Below are positions 42,758-50,020 of a stretch of 64,000 nucleotides of DNA, in pieces. The notes below the pieces were generated by a model that was not told where the DNA came from, did no database searches, and saw nothing but the letters and a program-made list of their open reading frames with translations. Where the stretch lies: NCBI GenBank assembly GCA_910584725.1, contig CAJUBE010000013.1:1-64000 (forward strand). The letters run 5' to 3'. The stretch is from an uncultured Lachnospiraceae bacterium (GTDB lineage Bacteria > Bacillota > Clostridia > Lachnospirales > Lachnospiraceae). Both the position numbers and the translations under genes were made by a program. Within the stretch, counting starts at the first letter, position 1; the number at the start of each line of letters is the position of its first letter.

Positions 42758-44116
42758 TTACACTTCGCTTCGCGATATTAATATGGGACGCTCTATCCGT
42801 TGATACATCTGCACCAACGAGCTGGGATCCCCATAATAAGCATCACTCAAAACCACCGCCCGATCCAAATCCGCCGAGTCGTCATAAATCCCCCACCCCT
42901 CCTCAACATACCGATCCCGAATCTCCTGATACCCTTCCCAAAGCTGCGGCCTCATACTCTCAATCGTCGCCTGTATCAGCGGGTGCGGTCTCCAGAGCAG
43001 CGCCACTTCATCCTGGTTTTCCTTAAAAATGGTAAACACAGACTCCATCTTCCGCAGCATCTTCTCACTGTGCTGCAATAGCGCGCTCACGCTTGTATTA
43101 TAAAAGACAATCTTCTTCCAGCTCCCATCCGGCTTCTCAATCACCCTCAGCCACTCCGCCGGAATCTCCAAATCCTCTTTCCTTGTATTCAACAGCTTGT
43201 CAATCTTCGGTGAACCCGTCCCCAGAAACTTCTTCTCCAGGAACTTTCGATCCACGTGCTCTCCGGGCAGTCCCATCTCCTTTGCGGCCTTGATATACTC
43301 GTTGATATAAATCTGCCGCATGTTCTCCGACTGCACGATCACCTGATCGGCGTAGAGCGTTCCCGGCATAAAGCAAAAATGTTTCATGCCGTCGATGGCC
43401 GCCTGATTATCCGGCTCAATCTCCCCCAAAATGAAATAAGGAATATACACTAACTTATCCGTAAAATTTTTCAGGTTCTTAGCATAAAAATACGGATGCA
43501 CGCTTGTCACATGGTTGCATTCATCATATGGATTATGTATATAAATGATGTCCGGACGACGCGCCTCCAAATCATATGCATCGTAACGGATGATCGGCAC
43601 ATACTTCGGATACCGATCCCCCTCGTAATGTTCTTCTTTAAAGCTCCCGTCCGGGTTCTTGTCAAAATACGGAATCGGGATCACATAGGCATCCGTATTC
43701 TCGTCAGCATCCGCCGCTTTCCAGACACTCTCCAGAGAATCCCACATGGACGCCTTATACGGAAGAAACACGACCTCTTTCCTGTCATCCGGCAACTCGT
43801 ATTTGATGCTGTTTTGCAGTCCGGTCAACTGCTTCTGTATCTTTTTTGACACTTTCCGGCAAAGGTTTTCATTAGGCAGGTTCTCGCTCATCTGAAAAAT
43901 ATTTTCACAGTAGTCCTCCAGGACACGAACAAGACCCGTATATTTTTCACCGAGTGTATCAATATAAGTGCCAAGGGCAATCGCAGATTCCTGGCACTGC
44001 ACCAGCGCCTCCGCTGCCCCCTGGGGATTGGAACGGACAGTCTTTACAATGGCATCATTGGCTTTCAGCAGCGTGTCTACTGCCTGCAGCATGTCTTTCT
44101 TTTTGTACCTCTCCAC
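42758..44116 (-). CDS. CDP-glycerol glycerophosphotransferase-like protein
   Basis: A 452-residue protein, first gene of the operon. Residues 1-110 are a helical region. The remainder resembles CDP-glycerol:glycerophosphate transferases (GT-B fold): VVFLPYKASMWDSLESVW, PDIIYIHNPYDECNHVTSVH, VALLWRPHPLIQATIESM, and the C-terminal SDAYYGDPSSLVQMYQRI, equivalent to the donor-binding GDxSS motif of TagF-type enzymes. It probably transfers a phospho-polyol from a CDP donor to a teichoic-acid-like or capsular polymer. Translation probably starts at GTG 44116 in a G-rich leader. The ATG eight codons later is an alternative. Confidence 0.75.
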   Translation of the reverse strand: MERYKKKDMLQAVDTLLKANDAIVKTVRSNPQGAAEALVQCQESAIALGTYIDTLGEKYTGLVRVLEDYCENIFQMSENLPNENLCRKVSKKIQKQLTGLQNSIKYELPDDRKEVVFLPYKASMWDSLESVWKAADADENTDAYVIPIPYFDKNPDGSFKEEHYEGDRYPKYVPIIRYDAYDLEARRPDIIYIHNPYDECNHVTSVHPYFYAKNLKNFTDKLVYIPYFILGEIEPDNQAAIDGMKHFCFMPGTLYADQVIVQSENMRQIYINEYIKAAKEMGLPGEHVDRKFLEKKFLGTGSPKIDKLLNTRKEDLEIPAEWLRVIEKPDGSWKKIVFYNTSVSALLQHSEKMLRKMESVFTIFKENQDEVALLWRPHPLIQATIESMRPQLWEGYQEIRDRYVEEGWGIYDDSADLDRAVVLSDAYYGDPSSLVQMYQRIERPILISRSEV

Positions 44117-44201
44117 CGCCTGCCACCGCCCTTTCCTTTCTAAGCTTTCATGTAATCAAATCTTAAATTAAAACTGTATTGCACATCCCTTTTATGCACA
44201 G

Positions 44202-44245
44202 AAAAAGATCTGACATAAAGCAATTTCATACCTTACATCAGATCT
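44202..44245 (-). terminator. Intrinsic terminator of the AAA-ATPase gene
   Basis: On the minus strand AGATCTGATGTAAG (44232-44245) pairs with CTTTATGTCAGATCT (44206-44220) and is followed by TTTTTC. It lies between the ATPase stop (44278) and the decoration operon, so that operon needs its own promoter within 44117-44205, an A+T-rich stretch with no clear box pair. Confidence 0.7.
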
Positions 44246-44277
44246 CTTATTATCCTGTCGCTGTTGATTATGGCAGC

Positions 44278-45888
44278 TTACACAACTGCCTCCACAATCG
44301 TCTTATCTCCAACCTTAATCTCTTTTACGCCTACGGTCTTATTTTTATTAAAGTTAAAGCTCAGCATGTAGCCTTTATCTTTATGATAATAGTCCAGATA
44401 ATCCGTAAGCTGTTTTTCACCACGCTCGTTATACTCATCGCCGTGCCAGATCTTCAACTCAACGATAAACTGCTCACCGAGATAGTCCACGATCACATCC
44501 ATGCGCCGCGCATCCCTTGTCTCAGCTTCAATGTAATAGTTTCCCGTGCCATTGATAATCGGCTTGAGATACAGCAGGAAAAATTTGCGCCCGTACTTCT
44601 CTACAAAACTCTCGTCGTTTTTGCTCCAAATATCAGAAAAATGCTCTGAGAATTTCTGTATCACCGCATCCATGTCAAGCCTGCCATCCCGGATAAACTG
44701 ACTGCTGTCACCTTCGCCTTTTGCATAAATCTCACTGCGGATCGCTTCTTTCGCCATAAATAAATTCAAAAGGCACATTTCAAACAGGCGGTTCGCCATC
44801 ATCACACGGCCGTTTTCTTCTTTCAAAAATCCAAACATTACCCCCAGATTGATGGATTTTTCCTCCAGGCTGAATGGAATGCGCCTGCCGCAATATATGA
44901 TATCCTCTATCATCTTATAAAGGTCTTCATAGGTATCAAGTTGTTTGACCATACTCTCAAACAAGAGATTGCTCTCCTTTAAGATGATGGTTACCGCTTT
45001 TTCAACCCCCGCTTTTGACCAGGCTGTCTTTGCCTCCTCAAATCCATCGCTGCCCATAATTCGCTCGTCAATGCGTTTACAGATCATGGAGGCCAGCACC
45101 GGATATCCTGAGGTATAGGCATAAATTTCTTCCGATATAGCCTGTATATCCATGCCCGTATGATAATCTGCCTCATACTCTGCAAGCATTCCCGCGATCT
45201 GCTCTGCTGAAAAGCTCATATCAATATCAAAGTCGGCAGCAATATTCCAAGGACTGTTGTATTGATGCTCCGATTCTGGACGGAGTTTTAATTTCAGGTT
45301 TTTAATGCTGTAAACTCCGGCAAGGATTACCGAGTGGAATATCGGCATTTTGTCCCGTTTCAGATAAGCGCCCCTCAACAATGCCAGAAACTTGACAAAC
45401 ACTTCATTGTTACCCGCACTATCCACCTCATCAATCATCAACACAATGGGGCGTGGATTTTTTCTGCACATATCGCTCAAAAACCTAAACAGGTCATCAA
45501 TTCCCACTGTCGGATTTTCCATTATAAACTCCGACAGTATCCCCCGCATCTTCTCCTGCTCTTCCCCTTCTTCATATTGAAGCGCATCACGCATCATATC
45601 AATCAGCGCAAGAGAAAATGTCTCTCCGGTTTCAAATTTTTCATCCGGCATTTCCTGAAAATCCAGTGAAAAAACGAGGTAATCTTTGGATAGATACTCT
45701 GCAAGCGACTGCAGGGTGGTGGTCTTTCCATACTGACGGCCCCTGTTTATGACAAAGTAACTACCGTAATCCACATATTTCCCTTTTATCCTTTTCAGTC
45801 TGTCATCAATATCAACCATATAATCCCGCATGGGATGACACGAACCGTTTATATTAAATCTGCGCTTCACTTTACTTCTCTCCGTCAT
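44278..45888 (-). CDS. Predicted AAA-ATPase with C-terminal PD-(D/E)XK nuclease-like domain
   Basis: A 536-residue protein of the AAA-ATPase-like (PF09820-type) family. The P loop is FVINRGRQYGKTTTLQSLA, Walker B PIVLMIDEVDSAGN. The C-terminal ~100 residues show a PD-(D/E)XK-like strand pattern: ARRMDVIVDYLGEQFIVELKIWHG, with Asp, Glu and Lys in the expected order. Family members are numerous in Bacteroidetes and Clostridia and have no settled function. GGTGAT before the ATG is a weak ribosome binding site and the leader is very short. Neighbouring TnpB-like, recombinase and Uma2 genes mark an accessory region. Confidence 0.82.
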   Translation of the reverse strand: MTERSKVKRRFNINGSCHPMRDYMVDIDDRLKRIKGKYVDYGSYFVINRGRQYGKTTTLQSLAEYLSKDYLVFSLDFQEMPDEKFETGETFSLALIDMMRDALQYEEGEEQEKMRGILSEFIMENPTVGIDDLFRFLSDMCRKNPRPIVLMIDEVDSAGNNEVFVKFLALLRGAYLKRDKMPIFHSVILAGVYSIKNLKLKLRPESEHQYNSPWNIAADFDIDMSFSAEQIAGMLAEYEADYHTGMDIQAISEEIYAYTSGYPVLASMICKRIDERIMGSDGFEEAKTAWSKAGVEKAVTIILKESNLLFESMVKQLDTYEDLYKMIEDIIYCGRRIPFSLEEKSINLGVMFGFLKEENGRVMMANRLFEMCLLNLFMAKEAIRSEIYAKGEGDSSQFIRDGRLDMDAVIQKFSEHFSDIWSKNDESFVEKYGRKFFLLYLKPIINGTGNYYIEAETRDARRMDVIVDYLGEQFIVELKIWHGDEYNERGEKQLTDYLDYYHKDKGYMLSFNFNKNKTVGVKEIKVGDKTIVEAVV

Positions 45889-45903
45889 TTATAATGTATC
45901 ACC

Positions 45904-45932
45904 ATTTTAACATTATATCGGACAGAAGTAAA
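45904..45932 (-). promoter_or_regulatory. Candidate promoter for the AAA-ATPase gene
   Basis: On the minus strand TTTACT (45927-45932) and TAAAAT (45904-45909) are 17 bases apart. The -10 box is only about 15 bases before the start codon, so the mRNA would be almost leaderless. An overlapping TATAAT is an alternative -10. Confidence 0.45.
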
Positions 45933-46020
45933 CCAAGAACTCTGATGTAAAATATGAAATTGTCAAGGTACTCTTGCCTTTACTCCGCCATGCCAGCTCG
46001 ATTCCACTTCGTTTCATCTC

Positions 46021-46381
46021 GCTGCGGGCTTTCGCCCTATAGTCTCAGATAATCACAGAAAAGTGCCTGCAAGCAGCCATTTTCTGCGCTTATCTGAGAC
46101 TGCATGGCTCATTAACAAGGCATATTGGTCACCCCTTCGGGTGATGCGGAAATTCCGCTTCGCTCCCGGTACGTCTCCCTCTCGGAAGTTCCCAAGGGTC
46201 ATGGCATACCCAATACCCGACCGAAGCCGGCTTCTAATGCCGTCTGGCGTTACGGTCTGCGTATACTTCGAATCCGTTACGCCTGTTTTTATCAAAAGAA
46301 ATTTCCCACAGTCCTTCCCCAAAAAGAATCGGTTCCGGTAAAATGCTTCCCGAAGGAAACATTCATCTGTAAAATCTTTCA
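46021..46381 (-). ncRNA. Structured non-coding region 3' of the TnpB-like gene (omega-RNA candidate)
   Basis: About 360 bases directly after the TnpB-like stop are dense in hairpins: GCGGAA/TTCCGC (46146-46158), TCACCC/GGGTGA (46129-46144), a 22-bp stem with two mismatches between 46041-46062 and 46080-46101, and GGGC/GCCC (46026-46037). TnpB guide RNAs (omega RNAs) are transcribed from exactly this position, scaffold 3' of the coding region with the guide beyond it. A 109-codon frame at 46053-46382 on the same strand spans it but looks like a by-product. RNA boundaries and guide are not determined; 45933-46020 is the possible guide-bearing end. Confidence 0.45.
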
Positions 46382-47686
46382 TTATGAACGTGTCTGCCCT
46401 CGTTTGAGAGCGTTCCTCGCGGCGTTTTCCCTCTCGGGAAATTTCGCGCCGCAGGCTTTGCAGGTAAAAACATCATTGGCTTTCTGACCGATTGCGCTGC
46501 AGCGACTGCACGCATTGCTGATGTCTTTCCCAAACACCTCTATCAATGCAACAGACTGTTCCTTGCATTTCTGGGCCAGCCGTTTTCTCACATATCCCTT
46601 CTGCCACATATTGACAGAGCTGTTGATTTTCTTATTGACACCCGCTCTGGAACTTTGCGGCAGCTTCGGAACATAAATGACAGCGGGCTTTTCTGTCCGC
46701 AGCATCCGGTTGATCTCCGCGTTAATATAAGTATGCAGTGCTTCTTCCAGTCTCTCCCTGCCAGCCATATACTTTTTCCTGCCGGGATTCTTTTCCCTAT
46801 TCCTGCGATATCGGATATTGCCCTCTCTGACATATTCCGAGAGAGCATACTGATAATCGCTGTATTTTTCCCCGTAGATACTGCCTCCGTCTGTCACAAA
46901 CATGGTGCGGAGTCCCACCGCCAGCCCGATTTCTTTGTGATAATCCTCATGCTGTCTGACGTTTATCTCTACGGGTGCATGAATGACGATCTTTCCATCC
47001 TCAGGAAAAATGCGGATATATAGCTGTTTCGTATAACGGTTATTGTCTGTCAGCGGAATGAAAATCCGCTTTCTCTTTTCTTTTATGGCAAGATAAATCC
47101 CGTGATCGTCATAGCGGTACGCTTTCTCCGACACGGAAAACCCGTCTGCAGTATCCGTATGGATTTTCTTTAAATGTCTGCGCACCTGCCTGCACAAATA
47201 CCGATTTAGGCGATTTTCATCAACGCCTGTCCGCACATTCCGAAATGTCTTTTCCCAGGCTTCGGAAAGTCGGATTTCTCTTTCCAGCAGAATCGCTTCA
47301 AAGCAATCGCTCTGCTTCATAACAAAACGCAGATAATGCCTGTCCTCGGGTGTCAGGTTCTCATTCTCCCGAATGCATTTTTCTATCCTACTCTTCGTCT
47401 GCGTCCACTGGTTCTTGATATCGCCCAGCGCATCAAAAACCGCCAAGTAAAAATACACTGACGGCAAGCCCAGACTTGCTCGCAAACCGCTTGCCGTCAT
47501 TTCATTCTGCACGGTATAGCCGGGATAAAGTTTAGACAGGCTTTTTATGCCGCCATAACGCTGATACACGTAATTTTTGACTGTCCTGTAATCCTTCGCG
47601 ATCTCCTGAAGCTTTCTCATATCCGCTTCCGGAATAGGTTCGCTATTATACTGACGGATTGTCTTACATATGGTGCTTGGCGGCAT
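46382..47686 (-). CDS. TnpB-like (OrfB, IS200/IS605-type) protein with apparently inactive RuvC site
   Basis: A 434-residue protein of the TnpB superfamily with an N-terminal helical/wedge part, a RuvC-like core and a C-terminal zinc ribbon (CSRCSAIGQ ... FTCKACGAKFP). Alignment by eye to canonical TnpB gives: RuvC-I GxDxG replaced by IGLAVGLRTMF (Asp to Ala), RuvC-II V(I/V)EDL replaced by VIYVPKLP (Glu to Pro), RuvC-III DxNAA replaced by ERENAARNA (Asp to Arg). All three metal ligands appear lost while the zinc ribbon is intact, as reported for nuclease-dead TnpB-like repressors (TldR). No TnpA transposase is adjacent. Start 47686 follows GGGGAGAAAAG at long spacing. Confidence 0.78.
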   Translation of the reverse strand: MPPSTICKTIRQYNSEPIPEADMRKLQEIAKDYRTVKNYVYQRYGGIKSLSKLYPGYTVQNEMTASGLRASLGLPSVYFYLAVFDALGDIKNQWTQTKSRIEKCIRENENLTPEDRHYLRFVMKQSDCFEAILLEREIRLSEAWEKTFRNVRTGVDENRLNRYLCRQVRRHLKKIHTDTADGFSVSEKAYRYDDHGIYLAIKEKRKRIFIPLTDNNRYTKQLYIRIFPEDGKIVIHAPVEINVRQHEDYHKEIGLAVGLRTMFVTDGGSIYGEKYSDYQYALSEYVREGNIRYRRNREKNPGRKKYMAGRERLEEALHTYINAEINRMLRTEKPAVIYVPKLPQSSRAGVNKKINSSVNMWQKGYVRKRLAQKCKEQSVALIEVFGKDISNACSRCSAIGQKANDVFTCKACGAKFPERENAARNALKRGQTRS

Positions 47687-47721
47687 ACAGCTATACTTTT
47701 CTCCCCGGCTTTTCAGATGTT

Positions 47722-47750
47722 TTTCGCAGAACTGGGTATTCTGCGAAATT
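47722..47750 (-). repeat. 29-bp palindromic sequence, copy A
   Basis: On the minus strand it begins AATTTCGCAGAA and ends TTCTGCGAAA, forming a 10-bp stem with a short loop. An identical 29-base copy in the opposite orientation lies at 49976-50004. Copy A sits between the recombinase stop and the TnpB-like start, 36 bases before the latter. Confidence 0.85.
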
Positions 47751-47783
47751 CTTCCATTTCTCCTGCAAATGACAGGCTAATGC

Positions 47784-48920
47784 TTAGGTCTGACCACATA
47801 ATTGACCATAATCAGCGGAAAGTGCATTAATATATTTTCGTTTGGTATCCATGCTGGGATGGACATATTTGTTCAAGGTAATCTGCACGTTGGAATGTCC
47901 CAGAATTTCGCTGAGACTTTTGACATCCATTCCGCTGTCAATGCAATTTGTAGCAAAAGTATGCCGCAAAATATGAAAATTGTAATTAGGGGCATCGATT
48001 TGTTTGAGATACTTCTTAAAATGATTTTGATAAGTCCGCGGTTCCATTGGTTTACTGCTTTTCAGAACATACTCCTGCTCTTCCTGCCGAAATTTGGTGA
48101 GAAGTGACAGCAAAGTGTCCGAGATGGGGATTTCCCGTTTGGAAAAGACACTTTTAGGCGGCGTTTCTAATAGAGTGGTTTTTGCCGGTCCTGCTTTACT
48201 CTCGATTCTCTGCACGGTTCTGTTTACATGAAGCAGGCCTTTTTCCTGATCGATATCAGCCCACTTCAAAGAGCATATCTCCCCTAATCGGAGACCTGTG
48301 AAAAGACAGAGATAAATTCCGGCTTTGGAAATGTCCATGTCACTATAGAGAAATTGTATCAGCCTGCTTTGCTCTGTGCGATTCATAATTTCAATTGCGG
48401 ACGGCCGCTTTTGCAGGGAGCAGCCCGTGATGGCCGGCATGGGATAACCGTATTGTTTTTCGGAAAAACGCAGCGTCTGCTTGATAGCCGCCAGAATGCT
48501 GTGTCTCGTCGTATCCGACACATCCAATGCCGATAACTGAGTCTGAATATAGCTGTTTGTCAACCGTGAAAGACTGTCCTGCAAAAAGAGAGAACGAATA
48601 TGACAGGTGTAGAGTTTTTTGTACTTAATATAAGTAGAATATTTTCTGTTTTGCTCCACCTCCTCCAACCATTCCTCCATAAGTGTGCAAAAAACAATGT
48701 CGCGAGTTTGTAGTCTGCTGTCGGCCCGAGCAGCCGTAGAGTCAAAGGAATCCATTCTGTTTAGCACATCTGTTTTGGAGGCCAGTTTTTCTTTTACTTC
48801 TCCATAAGATTTTCCATAGACGGACAGATACCTCCTTTCGCCATCAGAAGATACTGCCGGATATCGGCCTTCCCACCTTCCGTCTGTGCGCTTCCTTATG
48901 TTGTCACCTCGTCTTGGCAT
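47784..48920 (-). CDS. Tyrosine recombinase / phage-type integrase
   Basis: A 378-residue site-specific recombinase. The N-terminal arm-binding-like segment (RKRTDGRWEGRYPAVSSDGE) and SAM-like core-binding domain (about 75-170) precede the catalytic domain. The catalytic set is complete: Arg in TGLRLGEICSLKW, Lys in TPPKSVFSKR, HxxR in NFHILRHTFATN, His in LGHSNVQITL, and Tyr in NKYVHPSM. AGGAGAA precedes the ATG. It resembles integrases of integrative elements, but no conjugation or phage genes are adjacent, so it is an orphan or remnant. It lies between two inverted 29-bp copies, which it could act on. Confidence 0.9.
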   Translation of the reverse strand: MPRRGDNIRKRTDGRWEGRYPAVSSDGERRYLSVYGKSYGEVKEKLASKTDVLNRMDSFDSTAARADSRLQTRDIVFCTLMEEWLEEVEQNRKYSTYIKYKKLYTCHIRSLFLQDSLSRLTNSYIQTQLSALDVSDTTRHSILAAIKQTLRFSEKQYGYPMPAITGCSLQKRPSAIEIMNRTEQSRLIQFLYSDMDISKAGIYLCLFTGLRLGEICSLKWADIDQEKGLLHVNRTVQRIESKAGPAKTTLLETPPKSVFSKREIPISDTLLSLLTKFRQEEQEYVLKSSKPMEPRTYQNHFKKYLKQIDAPNYNFHILRHTFATNCIDSGMDVKSLSEILGHSNVQITLNKYVHPSMDTKRKYINALSADYGQLCGQT

Positions 48921-49035
48921 ATGTAGTTCTCCTTTCTGACCACTTTTTTGACCACAAATATACCATTAATGACAGTCCGCAGGGCAAATTCTGACAAAAT
49001 TTTACAGTGTATTTATCAAAAACGTTTTTTCGTTC

Positions 49036-49064
49036 TTGACATTCCACATGTCCGTCTCTATAAT
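49036..49064 (+). promoter_or_regulatory. Consensus promoter upstream of the Uma2 gene
   Basis: TTGACA (49036-49041) and TATAAT (49059-49064) are exactly 17 bases apart, a perfect sigma-A promoter. It faces the Uma2 gene with a leader of nearly 200 bases. The remainder of the recombinase/Uma2 gap (48921-49261) has no gene. Confidence 0.8.
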
Positions 49065-49135
49065 AAAAACAAAGCATATTACTTTCTCGATAACAAATGT
49101 TCGGTACAGAAGATTTGTCAGTATCGGCGTCAAAT

Positions 49136-49162
49136 AAATCGGTGTTTGTAACCGATTTTCCA
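49136..49162 (+). terminator. Hairpin in the Uma2 leader, possible attenuator
   Basis: AAATCGGT (49136-49143) pairs with ACCGATTT (49151-49158), followed by TCC after a short T run. It lies in the leader downstream of the consensus promoter. The stem is short, so a regulatory role is tentative. Confidence 0.35.
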
Positions 49163-49261
49163 ATCTATGTTTCAGAATTTCTATGCTTTTGAACCCACTA
49201 ATACAATTTAAAAGCAGGAGATTCTCAAATGATTTCTCCTGCAGAACAGGAGGATGTACGG

Positions 49262-49867
49262 ATGGAATATGCAAGAATCAGAAAAGAGGAATCATTTATG
49301 GAGAAGAGAGATGGAAAGGGATACACGATTGCGGATATCGAAGCATTGCCGGATGGAGAGCGGGCGGAACTGATTGACGGTGAAATGTTTATGATGGCAA
49401 CGCCTATGACAGTGCATCAAAGAATTCTTGTAAAGCTTATTTTTGAAATTGAGACATATATACGAAAGAATAAAGGTAACTGCGAACTTCTCCCCGCACC
49501 CTTTGGCGTTTTTATTAAAAAGGATGACCGCAATTACGTGGAACCTGATATTTCCGTAATCTGTCATGAGGATAAACTGGATGAAAAGGGCTGCCATGGT
49601 GCGCCGGACTGGGTGATTGAAATCGTATCGCCTTCCAGCAGAAAGATGGATTATGTAAGGAAAACTGCGCTTTATCAGGAGACGGGTGTACGGGAATACT
49701 GGATTGTTGATCCGGATAGGGAAACCGTTACGATATATGAAGCGGACAGATGGGAGGTTCCGTCATGCCATTCTTTCTCTGAACAGATTCGGACAGGGAT
49801 TTACAAAGACCTGTATCTTGACTTTACAGAATTTACCAAAAGCGGAAATGCTACTGCCAAAACATGA
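49262..49867 (+). CDS. Uma2-family (DUF820) putative endonuclease
   Basis: A 201-residue protein of the Uma2 family, which has a PD-(D/E)XK restriction-endonuclease fold. Landmarks: YTIADIEALPDGERAELIDG near the start, the strand pair NYVEPDISVIC (Asp) and GAPDWVIEIVSPSSRKMDY (Glu and following Lys region), then YQETGVREYWIVDPD. Function in cells is unclear; family expansion is common in cyanobacteria and Clostridia. AGGAGG precedes the ATG at 49262; ATG 49298 after GAGGAA and ATG 49229 are alternatives. It has a strong promoter and ends about 110 bases before a hairpin with a T run. Confidence 0.82.
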   Translation: MEYARIRKEESFMEKRDGKGYTIADIEALPDGERAELIDGEMFMMATPMTVHQRILVKLIFEIETYIRKNKGNCELLPAPFGVFIKKDDRNYVEPDISVICHEDKLDEKGCHGAPDWVIEIVSPSSRKMDYVRKTALYQETGVREYWIVDPDRETVTIYEADRWEVPSCHSFSEQIRTGIYKDLYLDFTEFTKSGNATAKT

Positions 49868-49975
49868 CAGCAGCATCTTGCGTGTCAAAATTGACAAACA
49901 GCCTTATGTAAAGTATAATTTATGACGATACATACCTTACAAGCAATCATAAGGCAAGAGATTTTAGACATACCA

Positions 49976-50009
49976 AATTTCGCAGAATACCCAGTTCTGC
50001 GAAATTTTT
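49976..50009 (+). repeat. 29-bp palindromic sequence, copy B, with T tract
   Basis: Positions 49976-50004 are identical to copy A but inverted (AATTTCGCAGAA...TTCTGCGAAA on the plus strand). Here the hairpin is followed by TTTTT, so this copy can also act as a terminator for the Uma2 gene. It abuts the end of the converging histidine kinase gene. Confidence 0.85.
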
Positions 50010-50020
50010 ATGTCGAAAAA

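Noticed and set aside
30533..44116. Phosphonate biosynthesis as the explanation of the operon
   Set aside because: The aminotransferase resembles PhnW, but PEP mutase and phosphonopyruvate decarboxylase are absent from the window; kept only as one possibility.
46053..46382. A 109-codon minus-strand frame after the TnpB-like gene, as a protein gene
   Set aside because: It coincides with dense hairpins typical of a guide-RNA scaffold, and its protein shows no recognisable domain; an RNA is the better reading.
48948..49274. Short frames in the recombinase-Uma2 gap
   Set aside because: They span a perfect promoter and a leader hairpin and have no ribosome binding site or family.
47751..49975. 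The 29-bp copies as attL/attR of an integrated element
   Set aside because: Attachment sites of integrated elements are direct repeats; these are inverted. Inversion or mobile-end readings fit better.
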